Source: an uncultured Prevotellaceae bacterium (GTDB lineage Bacteria > Bacteroidota > Bacteroidia > Bacteroidales > Bacteroidaceae). From it: a stretch of DNA of 64,000 nt. Under the pieces are notes generated by a model. That model had not been told where the DNA came from, did not search any database, and worked only from the letters and a program-made list of their open reading frames with translations. Where the stretch lies: contig UQST01000013.1 of NCBI GenBank assembly GCA_900543815.1, forward strand, positions 1 to 64,000, given 5' to 3'. Below are positions 1 to 9,900 of the stretch, piece by piece. Both the position numbers and the translations under genes were made by a program. How positions within the stretch are numbered: the stretch's first letter is position 1; every line of letters begins with the position of its first letter.

Positions 1-96
1 GCAACATATAAAACCAAACAGGATATGCCTGAAGAATTACAGAAGGCTTTGCCTGATTTGGATAAGATGAAAGATTTGTTTTGCAAATCGTTGTAA
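1..96 (+). CDS. 3' end of an unidentified gene (partial)
   Basis: The window opens inside an open frame that codes for 31 residues (ATYKTKQDMPEELQKALPDL and 11 more, ending KSL) before TAA at 94-96. The start lies outside the window. The tail is charged and soluble-looking, with no recognisable motif, so no function is given. A strong hairpin with a T-run follows at 128-162, which supports this as a real transcript end. The first 300 bases are visibly richer in A+T than most of the window. Confidence 0.55.
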   Translation, partial: ATYKTKQDMPEELQKALPDLDKMKDLFCKSL

Positions 97-127
97 ATGT
101 GTATTCATATTATATAAAATGCGTATT

Positions 128-162
128 AAGGAGTAAGGCTATAATGTTCTTACTCCTTTTTC
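128..162 (+). terminator. Rho-independent terminator after the partial gene
   Basis: AAGGAGTAAG (128-137) pairs perfectly with CTTACTCCTT (149-158) around an 11-nt loop, and a T-rich stretch follows. It lies 32 bases after the stop at 96. Confidence 0.8.
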
Positions 163-272
163 GTATCTGTCACAATTGATGTTACTTTATTCAAGTTGGG
201 TTTTGCTTCCTGTAAAGAAGTTGCTGCCGTTTCGAGTTCTGATTTTGCCGAAGTCAAACTGTTGCCAGCATC
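150..272 (-). pseudogene. Possible remnant of a coiled-coil protein gene
   Basis: On the minus strand an open frame of 40 codons reads DAGNSLTSAKSELETAATSL and continues to a TAA at 152-150. It is rich in Ala, Ser, Glu, Lys and Leu in an amphipathic pattern, as in coiled coils. It has no start codon: the codon just upstream (275-273) is TAG. The stop lies inside the terminator stem of the convergent gene. It may be the decayed 3' end of a gene, or a chance frame; the protein-like composition is the only support. Confidence 0.25.
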
Positions 273-380
273 CTATGGTAATACCGAGTCTGTGTGCAAG
301 GGAAACCAATTAGCGAGCAAGGAGAGGTAGGCTCCTATGACACTTCCTGTAGGTATTCAAATCGGGAGAGAAGTTGTTCT

Positions 381-475
381 CCACCGTCCAACCCAAGGCT
401 GGACGGTGGGAGAAGCTTGCTTACTTTGCCAAGGCAATATATATTCTCTGACCGTCCAGCCTTGGGTTGGACGGT
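381..475. repeat. Pair of inverted palindromic repeats
   Basis: Copy 1 is CCACCGTCCA (381-390), a 9-nt loop, then TGGACGGTGG (400-409). Copy 2 is ACCGTCCA (451-458), a 9-nt loop, then TGGACGGT (468-475). The loops, ACCCAAGGC and GCCTTGGGT, are reverse complements, so the 25-bp cores are exact inverted copies of each other. Each copy can form its own hairpin, or the two can pair into one long stem. This looks like a REP/MITE-type element. Confidence 0.75.
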
Positions 476-632
476 GGATATGTACAATGCACCCGTCCTG
501 GAGGCAAAATGAATCCTGCACATAAGACATCTTCTTCCTGCTCGCAGACAGAGTTGGCCTGCATTGCCAATGCCGTGTAGCCCTTTCCTTCCTGATATTT
601 CCCACTCCTATGATACGCCGCCCATAACGATA

Positions 633-672
633 AAGCCCCGATATTGGCCTCTGGGAGCCGATATCGGGGCTT
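633..672 (-). terminator. Strong hairpin, probable terminator of the GH127-like gene
   Basis: AAGCCCCGATAT (633-644) pairs with ATATCGGGGCTT (661-672), and GGC/GCC extends the stem inside. It lies 70 bases beyond the stop of the minus-strand gene ending at 742. On that strand it is followed by a moderately T-rich stretch, not a clean T-run. Confidence 0.55.
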
Positions 673-741
673 GGGATATAATCTGTCACCTCGTGCCCGT
701 GCGGGCTGCTTGAGGCGGCGTAGATTCCTTTGTGGGGCTTT

Positions 742-2592
742 TTACTTTATCTTGGTGGGATCTACAGTACGGGGCAGCCACACACGATAGCGCTCGCCCT
801 GGTCCCAAGTGTTGCCTGCCGAGGCAAAGTCACAGAAGTGGGTCACAAACTTCTCGGTGTTGTAGGCGCCGCGCGGCATGGTGAGGCGGAAAGCCATCCA
901 CATTCCCTGGGGGGCTTTGACTGGCTCCAGATCCACTATATTGCCGTCGTGGGTGGGGATTTCGCAGGTTTCATCCACAAATCCATCGCGGAATCGTGTG
1001 TCGCGTGCCAGCAGTATGGGCCCGCGTTCGATAGCCTGCATGTGGTTGAGCTCCACCAGTCGTGCACGCATGTCGGTGCTCAGTGTCACACGGTCACCGG
1101 CCTTCCAGGTGCGCTTGATGAGGCAGTACTGTCCGGCCTTCACTCCTTCCACCTTCTCGCCATTTACCTCCACGGTGTTCTGCTGGCTCCATGCGGGAAT
1201 GCGCAGACCCAGTGTGAAGGCCGCTTCATGCTGTGGGTTCAGGCTTATCTGCACCTTGCCGTCCAGCGGATAGTTGGTCTGCTGGCTCAGGCCGATAGTC
1301 TGTCCGCCCATCTCGATGGTGGTCTGCGATGGGATGAAGAGGTTCACATCCACGCGGTCAGCCGCCGGCAGGCGGTACATCACACGCGGTATCATGGCAA
1401 AGGCACGTGGACCGTTGGCATTGCAGCAGTTGATGGGTATGTTGCACTGGTGCTCTCCCTCCTGCCTGTAACCCTCGAGGGGTGTGTATTTCACTATCTG
1501 TGAGCCGTCGCCCTTCATGCTTGCCATGAGTGCGTTGTACATGGTGCGTTCTATCTGGTCGGCGTATTTCTGGTCGCCCGTAAACTCCAGCAGCCGCTCG
1601 CAGAACTGCATCCAGGTGAAGGTCACACAGGTTTCCATGGTGAGGCCTGACACTCTGGTCTGCAGAGCCTTGCCGCCATACCAGCACTCGTGAGAGGCTC
1701 CCGAGCCGGCTGCATTGATTTCCTCATCCACTATATGCTGCCATGTGGTCTCGGCGGCGTGTAGCAGCGTGGGGTCGGCAGTAACGCGGAAGAGCTCGAG
1801 CAGTCCCACGTAGCACGACATCATCTCGTATGCCTTCTGTCCGTTCTTCTTTCCATACCACGCATCACCCGGCTTCAGCGGCACGCGCAGGGCTACTGGC
1901 ACATCGGCCTTGGTGATAAGCTCAGGACCGCCGGGCTTGTTGAGCTCCTGGGCGATATACTTTGCAAACTCCAGGTAGCGCTGGTTCTTGGTAATCTGGT
2001 ACAGGAACATGGTGGGCTCCAGGATGCTGCTGGGCGGCATGCCCATATACTCTCCGCAGTCGATGATGGACTTTCCGTCGGGGCCCACTTGCGATATGGT
2101 GTATCCCAGCAGCCGTTCTGCTGTCTTGAGCGCACGCTTGTCGCCTGTCTCCTGATACCACTTGATGAGGCCCAGCAGGGTATATTTCCGTCCCCACACA
2201 TCCCATCCGTTCAGCTGGTGCGCAGCATCATAGTCGCCTATGTAGCCGTCCTTCAGCTGGCAGGCCATGAGGCCGTCTTCGGCGCGGCTTATGATTTCCT
2301 TGAGCTGCGCATCGTGTGTGAAGTGGTACATGCCTATGGCTCCCTGCACCCATTTGCCCCAGAACTCGCTGCCCCACAGGTTCTGCTTCTCGTCCTGAAG
2401 GCGGAATACAGAGATGAGGGTATCCACATTCTCGGTCTTTACACGATGGTTGATACAGTCGGCATAACGCTGTCCGACGTAGCCGCTCATGGTCACCGTG
2501 CCCACTTTCTGCACGGATGCCTTCTTGGCGGCAGATGCTCCTCCCCACGTCATGAGTGTGAGGGCAGTGGCCAGTAGAGTAGTTCTCTTCAT
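742..2592 (-). CDS. GH127-like (DUF1680) glycoside hydrolase, secreted
   Basis: This 616-residue protein matches the DUF1680/GH127 fold, whose characterised members are beta-L-arabinofuranosidases with a zinc-bound catalytic cysteine. A signal peptide (MKRTTLLATALTLMTWGGASA) is followed by an (alpha/alpha)6-barrel-like region and a C-terminal beta region. Visible signature residues are Glu320 and Cys322 (METCVTF) and the pair Cys389-Cys390 (INCCNANGPR). They correspond to the Glu/Cys/Cys/Cys metal site known in HypBA1-type enzymes. DUF1680 is broad, so the sugar released need not be arabinose. It stands alone, separated from nagB by a tRNA and a terminator, and a hairpin follows at 633-672. 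Family confidence is high; substrate is unknown. Confidence 0.85.
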   Translation of the reverse strand: MKRTTLLATALTLMTWGGASAAKKASVQKVGTVTMSGYVGQRYADCINHRVKTENVDTLISVFRLQDEKQNLWGSEFWGKWVQGAIGMYHFTHDAQLKEIISRAEDGLMACQLKDGYIGDYDAAHQLNGWDVWGRKYTLLGLIKWYQETGDKRALKTAERLLGYTISQVGPDGKSIIDCGEYMGMPPSSILEPTMFLYQITKNQRYLEFAKYIAQELNKPGGPELITKADVPVALRVPLKPGDAWYGKKNGQKAYEMMSCYVGLLELFRVTADPTLLHAAETTWQHIVDEEINAAGSGASHECWYGGKALQTRVSGLTMETCVTFTWMQFCERLLEFTGDQKYADQIERTMYNALMASMKGDGSQIVKYTPLEGYRQEGEHQCNIPINCCNANGPRAFAMIPRVMYRLPAADRVDVNLFIPSQTTIEMGGQTIGLSQQTNYPLDGKVQISLNPQHEAAFTLGLRIPAWSQQNTVEVNGEKVEGVKAGQYCLIKRTWKAGDRVTLSTDMRARLVELNHMQAIERGPILLARDTRFRDGFVDETCEIPTHDGNIVDLEPVKAPQGMWMAFRLTMPRGAYNTEKFVTHFCDFASAGNTWDQGERYRVWLPRTVDPTKIK

Positions 2593-2695
2593 TTGGATAT
2601 ATTGTAGATAGTTTTCAGATGGGTGTCATAAACAGAATCGGCAGCGTTCCTGCGGCGGGGACAATCCCCCTGTCCGCCTGCTGCCATGTGAAGTG

Positions 2696-2777
2696 TACGC
2701 CTGATAAGACTCGAACTTACACGCCCGAAGGCACCAGATCCTAAGTCTGGCGTGTCTACCAATTCCACCACAAGCGC
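2696..2777 (-). tRNA. tRNA-Leu (anticodon UAG)
   Basis: On the minus strand the gene begins GCGCTTG and ends CAGGCGT plus discriminator A, giving a seven-pair acceptor stem with G.U wobbles. The anticodon stem CCAGA/TCTGG encloses CTTAGGA, so the anticodon is UAG. A 13-nt variable arm (TGCCTTCGGGCGT) and a T arm with TTCGAGT loop mark a class II tRNA-Leu of 82 nt. CCA is not encoded. Confidence 0.93.
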
Positions 2778-2841
2778 ATCTTGCCTTGCAAAGGTAATGA
2801 AATTCCCCCGACCGCCCAAGCGGCAAGGGCTGAAAAACGCA

Positions 2842-2879
2842 GCTGCCCGCACTTTTCCTTGCGGAAGGGTGCGGGCAGC
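2842..2879 (-). terminator. Terminator after nagB
   Basis: GCTGCCCGCAC (2842-2852) and GTGCGGGCAGC (2869-2879) form a perfect 11-bp stem. On the minus strand TTTTT follows within a few bases. It lies 20 bases past the nagB stop and would end the M60-DUF6057-PD40-nagB transcript. Confidence 0.8.
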
Positions 2880-2898
2880 GGTTGATGGTACTTGGGGA

Positions 2899-3690
2899 TT
2901 AGAGGTTGTCCTTCTCGATATCCTTGAAGTACTTGTAGGTGCCGTGCTTCAGCTCGTCGGTAGCAGCCTCGTCGCATACGATGATGGCGTGGGGATGCAT
3001 CTGCAGAGCGCTGATGGTCCACTCCTGAGATACAGGAGCCTCGATAGCGTGGTGCAGAGCACGTGCCTTGCCGTGGCCGTTACATACGATGAGCACCTCC
3101 TTGGCAGCCATCACAGTGCCCACACCTACGGTGAGGGATGTGCGGGGAACCTGGTTGACGTCGCCGCCGAAGAAACGGCTGTTGGCGATGATGGTGTCGG
3201 TGGTGAGGCTCTTCACGCGGGTGCGGCTGGTGAGAGAGCTGAAAGGCTCGTTGAAGGCAATGTGGCCGTCGGGGCCGATACCGCCCATAAACAGGTCGAT
3301 GCCACCTGCCTCCTCGATGGCCTTCTCATAGGCAGCACACTCGGCCTCCAGGTCTGCAGCGTTGCCGTTGAGGATATGCACGTTCTCCTTCTTGATGTCG
3401 ATGTGGCTGAAGAAGTTCTTCCACATGAAGCTGTGATAGCTCTCGGGATGCTCCTCGGGCAGGCCTACATATTCGTCCATGTTGAATGTAACCACATTGC
3501 GGAAGCTCACCTTGCCTGCCTTATGCAGCTCGATGAGGTGCTTGTACAGGCCCAGGGGTGATGAGCCAGTAGGGCAACCCAGCTTGAAGGGGTGCTCTTC
3601 GGTGGGTTGTGCAGCGTTGATCTTGGCTGCTACATACTCGGCAGCCCAACGGCTGAGCTGCTGATAGTCGGGTTCAATAATGACTCTCAT
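2899..3690 (-). CDS. nagB: Glucosamine-6-phosphate deaminase
   Basis: NagB converts glucosamine 6-phosphate to fructose 6-phosphate and ammonia, the step that brings amino sugars into glycolysis. The 263 residues match the single-domain family length. Typical segments are GCPTGSSPLGLYKHLIELH (sugar-phosphate loop), the catalytic FNMDEYVGL, and FMGGIGPDGHIAFNEPFSSL with its conserved His and Glu. It lies 52 bases downstream of the PD40 gene and has its own terminator. It is therefore probably the last gene of a run that starts with an M60 peptidase. Amino-sugar use fits degradation of N-acetylhexosamine-rich glycoproteins, though nagB is also housekeeping in many bacteria. Confidence 0.95.
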   Translation of the reverse strand: MRVIIEPDYQQLSRWAAEYVAAKINAAQPTEEHPFKLGCPTGSSPLGLYKHLIELHKAGKVSFRNVVTFNMDEYVGLPEEHPESYHSFMWKNFFSHIDIKKENVHILNGNAADLEAECAAYEKAIEEAGGIDLFMGGIGPDGHIAFNEPFSSLTSRTRVKSLTTDTIIANSRFFGGDVNQVPRTSLTVGVGTVMAAKEVLIVCNGHGKARALHHAIEAPVSQEWTISALQMHPHAIIVCDEAATDELKHGTYKYFKDIEKDNL

Positions 3691-3742
3691 GTCTCTTTTC
3701 TTTAAAGTGAGTTATATATGTTGTTTGATATCTCGGTCCGTG

Positions 3743-5311
3743 TCAACGGGCTCCGGCCGGTGCCAGATGCTGTTTGTACTTGGCCATCTCGCCGTCTTCC
3801 TCATGCACGCAGCGGAAGAGTTCGGCCTGTGTGGCAGTCACCTCGTCGCGTGTCAGTTCGGGTACATTATAGCTCTTGAGCAATAGGGTGTTGTACTCAG
3901 GGTCCTCCTGCGGGATGGGAAATGCCTTGTGGGTACGTCCCTGACGGTCGAAGTAGGTGAGGAATACACGTGTATAGTTGCCGTCGATGCGCCGGCTGCT
4001 GAAGGCTATCCAGCGTCCGTTGCTGCTCCAGCTGTGGAAACTGTCGGCATCGGGGCTGTTGGCCTCGCGCAGAGCATAGCAGCTGTCGGTCTGCAGGTCC
4101 TTTACCCACAGGTCGCTGCTCTTGTGCCAGATGTGGAACTGTCCGTAGCGTCCCTGGGTGTAGAGCACGTAACGGCCGTCGGGACTCACGCGTGGCAGAC
4201 TGATGCTGTGGGCATTTGATGCCACATCCACCTCGGTACGCGGTGTGCCGAAGGTACGTGTCTTGGCGTCGAAAGGCACCGACTTGAGGTCGTAGTAGAT
4301 GCTGTCATAGCGTATCATGAGCTGCATACCGCGTGTGCTGTCGGGGGTTTCGGGCGGCAGCAGGTGGCCCACCTGGGCGCTGCAGTAGAAGAGGCGGTCG
4401 CCCGAAGGTGCCCATGCGGGGAAGGTCTCCAGCTCATTCTTGCTGCGGAAGACGTGTGCCACCTCGTTGTGCTCCACGTCATAGAGCAGCATGTCACTGG
4501 CTTCGTCCATCACCTCAAGCTTCTCGGCATGGTAGGTATGGAAGGTCTGGCCGGTCTTGTTGGTAGAGAAGGCCACCAGATTCTCTGTGGGATGCCAGGC
4601 GGGATATACGGCACTGCTGAGGATGGTACTGTCCTTCACCTGCACCTTGTGTGCCTTTCCGTTCTGCACGATGATGGTTCCGCCGTGGTTGGCACGCACG
4701 TGGAAGAGCATATCCTGTGCACTCTGGTTGCGGTAGTTGTGGCAGTTGATGCAGTGGTTATGCTTCTCGTCATAGCTGCGGTTGTTCTCATACACCGCGC
4801 GCTCAGTCCAGTTGGTGAGGTTGCGCTGGTAGATGCCCAGCTGGCGGTAAAGCTCATATCCGGGCTCGATGAGACGGTAGCTCAGATAGGGGTCGATGTC
4901 TTCCTGTGCCACTGTGAGCGTGTGCGGCTTGTGCTGCACCCATCCATCGGCGTTCTGCACATATACTGTCACGCTGATGTCTTTCCCCCTGTTGGCCTCG
5001 AGCAGTGTCCTCCAGGCGGCAGTGTCTATGCGCACGCTCATGTTCTTGTCGGCCTCGGCCAGCACTTCCTCGCCGTTGGGTCCTTGCAGTTGTGCCACTG
5101 CGGCAGTTGCTCCGGAGTCCTTCACCATGAAGTTGAGCGGAGCTATGTTGGCGGGGATGACTATATCGCGGTAGTCGGGAAAGATGTCGGCCTGCGTGTC
5201 GAGTGCGGTGGACTGGGCGGGCAGCTGTGCCTGGTGTGTGCAGGCAGCAGTGAGGGCCAGCATGAGCAGCAGGCAGGCGCCTATTATATAATGTGTGTGT
5301 TGTCTTGTCAT
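3743..5311 (-). CDS. PD40/TolB-like lipoprotein with one CxxCH motif
   Basis: A 522-residue protein with a lipoprotein signal (LLLMLALTAACTH, lipobox Cys at about residue 24), so probably membrane-anchored in the periplasm or at the surface. The C-terminal two thirds have WD40-like beta-propeller (PD40) repeats: AVYPAWHPTENLVAFSTN, TFPAWAPSGDRLFYCSAQ, SLPRVSPDGRYVLYTQG and FHSWSSNGRWIAFSSRR. A heme-c-type motif, Cys187-Ile-Asn-Cys190-His191, precedes the propeller, within HNHCINCHNYRNQ. Whether it binds heme or metal is unknown; a single CxxCH is weak evidence. The start lies 6 bases after the stop of the DUF6057-like gene, so the two are almost certainly co-transcribed. I do not know a proven function for this pair. 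Confidence 0.75.
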   Translation of the reverse strand: MTRQHTHYIIGACLLLMLALTAACTHQAQLPAQSTALDTQADIFPDYRDIVIPANIAPLNFMVKDSGATAAVAQLQGPNGEEVLAEADKNMSVRIDTAAWRTLLEANRGKDISVTVYVQNADGWVQHKPHTLTVAQEDIDPYLSYRLIEPGYELYRQLGIYQRNLTNWTERAVYENNRSYDEKHNHCINCHNYRNQSAQDMLFHVRANHGGTIIVQNGKAHKVQVKDSTILSSAVYPAWHPTENLVAFSTNKTGQTFHTYHAEKLEVMDEASDMLLYDVEHNEVAHVFRSKNELETFPAWAPSGDRLFYCSAQVGHLLPPETPDSTRGMQLMIRYDSIYYDLKSVPFDAKTRTFGTPRTEVDVASNAHSISLPRVSPDGRYVLYTQGRYGQFHIWHKSSDLWVKDLQTDSCYALREANSPDADSFHSWSSNGRWIAFSSRRIDGNYTRVFLTYFDRQGRTHKAFPIPQEDPEYNTLLLKSYNVPELTRDEVTATQAELFRCVHEEDGEMAKYKQHLAPAGAR

Positions 5312-5317
5312 AACGTG

Positions 5318-6931
5318 TCAGTTTACACCCGATTTCTCCTTTGACTCGCCTGTGTAGCCTTTCTTGGTGGCCTTCAGATTGCCAAAGAAATAGTAGTAGG
5401 GATAATATCCCTTGTATCTCTCAAACAGCTTGTAGGCATTGCCAGGACGGTCCTTCAGGTAGGGCTGGATAGCCTGTATGAAGCCATCCAGGCGGGTAGC
5501 CCGCATTTCCAGGTTGCCATATCCCTGCGATGCACCGGGATGCTTCATCTCGGATACCAGCAGTCCGTCGGCGATGATCTCGGGTGGGGTGCTGCCCTTG
5601 ATGTACTGTGCGCGCATCAGGAAGGGTGGCATCAGCTTGGTGTAGAGGCATACACAGAGGCTGTTGTAGAGTGCCTCCACGCTTCGTGCCTCTACCAGGT
5701 TGAGGTTGTATCCCATGAAGAAGGGCTGCTGATACTGGTTCTCGAAGCTGTCGTGTATGGGTTCGGTGAGGCGCAGACGGGCCATCTCGCTGTCGGCATT
5801 CACCTTCTCGGGGTTGTTGACCATTGCCTGGTACTTCTCCACAAACTTTCCCTCGAAGGGAACATCGCCCAACAGACGCAGGTACTTGCGGCTCAACTCC
5901 CATTCGCCACGCATGAGCGAGCACTTGACAAGCAGCTTGAGCAGGCGTGAGGTGGGGCCGGTCATCACCATCTGTTCCATGCAATAGTGCATGCAAGGTT
6001 CGATGAAACCGGCATGATAGTTGCCTTCGGGCTCATAGAGAGGGCTTCCGTTGTTGAGCATACCTCCGTTGCCGTGCAGGTAGAGCGAGTCATAGTCGAG
6101 GCGGATATCGTACATGCGTTCGGCTATCTGGCCGGTGTGGATGAGCGCCATGGCATAATAGGCAGCCATGGGACGGTTGCTCTGGGTGGCGTTCTGGCGT
6201 GCTACCCGCTCTATGCCAGCCCAGTCCTGCTGGTACTGCATGCTCATCTCCTGGCAGATGACACGTACGTAAGGACGCTTCCACTCGCCCCATGCAATGA
6301 TGGCTGCAAATGCCAGCGTCACGCATGTCAGGCTGGTGAGGTTCTGACGTGTGCTCTCATCCTTGGGCAGACCAAGCATGGTGGGCATGGGCTTGCGACT
6401 GAAACTGCGTATCATCACAGCCCATATGCAGAGCACCAGGAGCACCACAAAGGGGATGCCCATGATGTATCCTGTCTCGGTTTCAAAGAAGATATCCAGC
6501 CCCTGATGTGTGATGGCAGCCAGGCAGCAGAGTGCAGGCACATACTGCACAAGGCGCCATCTGGCGGGCAGACGCAGGCAGTAGCCGGTGAGCCAGCTTA
6601 TCATGCCCAGCATCAGTGACAGGCACAGGCCGCCCAGCCAGGGGTACTGGTAAAGCTGCAGAAGCAGTCGTCCCACATATCGCAGCGGGCCGAAGTTCTG
6701 ACAGAGAACGAATTGCATGAGTCGGGTGTCTGTAGCCCAGAAGCTGAACTCGCGGCTCACATGGAACAGACAGCCGTAATAAAAGGAGCCCCAAGCCCAC
6801 ACTGCTACCATGAAAAGCAGTAATGTGGGCAGGACTATCTTCTTACGCTCGCGCGGGGCGGCGGCTGGCTTTGATGCCGGCCGCACGCCCCGCTGCTCTG
6901 CTTGTTTAGTTTTGTAGGTCTTCTTAGTCAT
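5318..6931 (-). CDS. Polytopic membrane protein, DUF6057-like
   Basis: A 537-residue protein with a basic N-terminal tail (to about residue 32) and about five or six hydrophobic segments in the first 230 residues, for example IVLPTLLLFMVAVWAWGSFY and GIPFVVLLVLCIWAVMI. A long soluble region of about 300 residues follows, helical and TPR-like in flavour. It resembles the Bacteroidetes family I know as DUF6057; the assignment is from memory. Its ATG overlaps the TAA of the M60 gene by one base (TAATG at 6933-6929), so translation is probably coupled. It is followed 6 bases later by the PD40 gene. The function is unknown; the tight link suggests a role in handling the peptidase or its products. 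Confidence 0.7.
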   Translation of the reverse strand: MTKKTYKTKQAEQRGVRPASKPAAAPRERKKIVLPTLLLFMVAVWAWGSFYYGCLFHVSREFSFWATDTRLMQFVLCQNFGPLRYVGRLLLQLYQYPWLGGLCLSLMLGMISWLTGYCLRLPARWRLVQYVPALCCLAAITHQGLDIFFETETGYIMGIPFVVLLVLCIWAVMIRSFSRKPMPTMLGLPKDESTRQNLTSLTCVTLAFAAIIAWGEWKRPYVRVICQEMSMQYQQDWAGIERVARQNATQSNRPMAAYYAMALIHTGQIAERMYDIRLDYDSLYLHGNGGMLNNGSPLYEPEGNYHAGFIEPCMHYCMEQMVMTGPTSRLLKLLVKCSLMRGEWELSRKYLRLLGDVPFEGKFVEKYQAMVNNPEKVNADSEMARLRLTEPIHDSFENQYQQPFFMGYNLNLVEARSVEALYNSLCVCLYTKLMPPFLMRAQYIKGSTPPEIIADGLLVSEMKHPGASQGYGNLEMRATRLDGFIQAIQPYLKDRPGNAYKLFERYKGYYPYYYFFGNLKATKKGYTGESKEKSGVN

Positions 6932-9900
6932 TATTTAATCAGAGTCTTTCTGCCATTTACGATGTAGATGCCAGGCTGGGTGATGCGTGTAGTGCGTCGT
7001 CCCTGCAGGTCATATACAGTAGTTTTACCATTCTTGTCATTCTCGAGCACGCTGTTGATGCTGGTGGCATCCACCACGAAAGCGCTCTCCCACACATAGG
7101 TGAAGGGGCTCACTTCGCCCTCGGCTGCTACCACCTCGGTACCTTCAGCGTTGAGCACGAAGCCGCCTGTGCTGCTTGCCCATGTGCCGGCTGCCACCTC
7201 GGTGTTCTTGGCAGTGAGGTTGATGGTGCCGTTCACCACCACGGGCTTGCCGGCAGCAGCAGTCTCTGCCTCCTTGACCAGGCGGTTGCCCTCGAGTACA
7301 CCCACATATCCCTCGGTGATGTTGAAGGGCAGGTTGAGTGCCTGATGGTTGCTTCCGCTCTTGGTGAAGCTTACATTCCCGGCTGTGAAGGCAGTGGGGA
7401 TGTAGAAGGGCTTGTCGCCGTCGATCACCAGGTTCTGTGCCTGCAGGTCGCCGCTCACCACGTTGGCCTGTGCCAGCAGACTGGCTGTAGGCTGCTTCTT
7501 GGGCAGATCTTCGCTCTTGATGTATGCGATAGAGTTGGCGGGCAGGTCGCTGATGCGGCTCTCGCCATTCTCGCCGGTGCCGTAGAAATACAGGGTGTGG
7601 GGAGTGGTGCTGCCTGCATAGTAGGCAGTCATCTCGCCTCTGTATGCCTTGGGACCATAGGGTACCAGCACGTCGTAACCATTACCCTCGGCAGCCACAA
7701 TGCGGAAGTTGTCGCCCAGCTTGCTGGCTATCTCGGTGGGGATAGTGAATGAGTTCTTGTTGGAGAGGAACACCAGATTGCCCTCTGAGTCATATACCTT
7801 GTAGCCCACAGCGCCCTTGCCGAACATGCGGTAGGTGGTCTTACCCTGGCTGTAAGTGGTGGTGTAGTAGTAACCGTCTGTGGTGTAGTCGTCCACGAAG
7901 TCGCTCCACTGGCCCAGGTCAGCATATCCTATGCGGCGGGTTGGCTCGTCTTCGTAATCCACACGATACTCACTGTTGGACTTGCCTTCGAGGGGACTGT
8001 CCTTGAGCACGGGTGATGGGGTGATGCGGTCATCAATGAACATGATGTTGGGACCCTTGGGGTAGCGGTGCATGTAAGCCTTTGCCTCGTCGATGTCCTT
8101 CTGTGTGGTGGTCACCCAATAGTCGCCATAGTCGCCGATGTATCTGTTATCAACGGGGACGAACATGCCGTTGACCTCGAAGAACTCGCTCAGATCCTGC
8201 TGTGCTGCATCACACATCTTCTTGGCCATGTGCAGGTAGTCCTGCTTGCCGTAAGACTTGTAGCCGCCCACCTTCTCGCCGTCGCCGTTGACCAGAGATG
8301 CGTCATAGTCGCCGCTGCGCTTGCGTATGGGATCCTGACGGAGCAGCTTGAAGAGGTTGGGGTAGAAGTTGGGGTTGTGACCCTGGGCATGATAGTAGAG
8401 GTAGAGCTGGTAGTACATACGTGTCTGTGCCCAAATGCTCATGTCGAACCATGATGTTCCCTGGGCAAAGGCGTTGAATGTGTCGTGCACGGCGGTACCG
8501 CGTGTGGTGGATACACCAAGCAGGAACACGTTCACGTTGGAGAAGAGGTTGTTTGACACCTCAGTGGCTCCCACGATGTTCAGACAAGCCTGGTGGTTGT
8601 GACCCATCTCGTGGCTGGGACCCCAGATAGAGCCTCCGCTGGTGGTGATGGTGTTGTAGTTGAGCACGGTGCTCAGTGTGCCGTCGCTGTAGTAGGTACC
8701 ATAGGTGGTGGCGTACATGTAGCCGTGATCCACTGAGAATGCGTTCCAGATGTTGCGGAAACGTCCCTTCAGGTCCTCCTTGAAGCCCATGAGGTCCTCC
8801 TCGCAATCCACAAACTTGCTCCATACACGTACCAGACCTTCCATCTCGTTGTTGCTCTCGGCCACTGCCTGCTGCACCAGGTCGTTGCGCATGACGTGTA
8901 CCACACGCTCACCCTTCAGGTTGATGATGTTGTTCTTGTCCAGCAGCTTCTCGCGCAGCAGCATCCAGTCCTCGTTGGTCATACCGCGTGTGAGGTCGAA
9001 GTAGCCCTGCAGCTCACCGCCCTCGATGTGTATCTTCATGTCGGGATAGTTGGCCAGGTACTTCTCGGGATCATTGAGCTGATAGAAGATGTATATGGTG
9101 CTGGGCTCGTTCATGATGACTGCGTTGAGTCCGGCATGCAGGTCTGTGGTGGCACCTGTCTGGCGGTCACCGGGCGACTGGCTGTCCTTCACCACCTCTA
9201 CCTGCAGAGTGCAGTCGGCGCTGGGCTCTTCATCCAGATAGATGTAGATGATATCACCTGTCTTGCCCACGATGCCTGTGGGGCCGGAGAGCTTGCCGAA
9301 GGCGTTGCTCATACCGGTGTATTCGTTCCAAGACATCTTCTGGTAGTTGCTATACACCTTATAGTCATCGCGCACACGGAAGAACTTCTCGAAGCCGCGG
9401 CTGTAGCCATTGGCGCGCTCATATACCTGCCAGGTGTTGTTCTTCACCTTCTTCACCATTGCCTTGATAGCCTCAGGCAGACTGGCGTAATCGGTATTGG
9501 CCTCCAGCTGCTCGTCGGTGAGTGCCTGGATTTCCTCCTTCAGAGTGGTGCAGGCTTTGTCCTGGAACAGGTTGGCCAGTGTGGCGTTGTAGGTGCTGAT
9601 GTTGGCTACCAGGTTCTTGAAGGCGTTCAGCTCCTCGCGACCCTTCTGGATGAACTCGTCGGTGAGCTCCACTTCCTCGAATCCCCATGTGCTGCTGGAC
9701 AGACCTTCGGTATGCCATCCTACCACATTGGAGCCTTGGTCGCAGTGCAGGCCCACTCCGCCGTTATCCACGATATAATATGTAAAGTTGGTGTCGTCAG
9801 CTGTACGCTTGCAGGTGAAACCCTGTCCGGGCTTGGCTTCCTGTGTGGTGTACTGGCGGCTGAGGGCACCTCCCTGGCGCACCACATAGCGCTGTGTGCA

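Larger units (their letters stand above)
97..741. other. Gene-free spacer with hairpins and inverted palindromes
   Basis: No convincing gene is present. The short frames at 294-512, 335-523, 337-525 and 357-689 overlap on both strands and run through the palindromic repeats. The spacer holds the terminator at 128-162, a possible gene remnant at 150-272, two mutually inverted palindromes at 381-409 and 451-475, and a long hairpin at 633-672. Confidence 0.6.
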
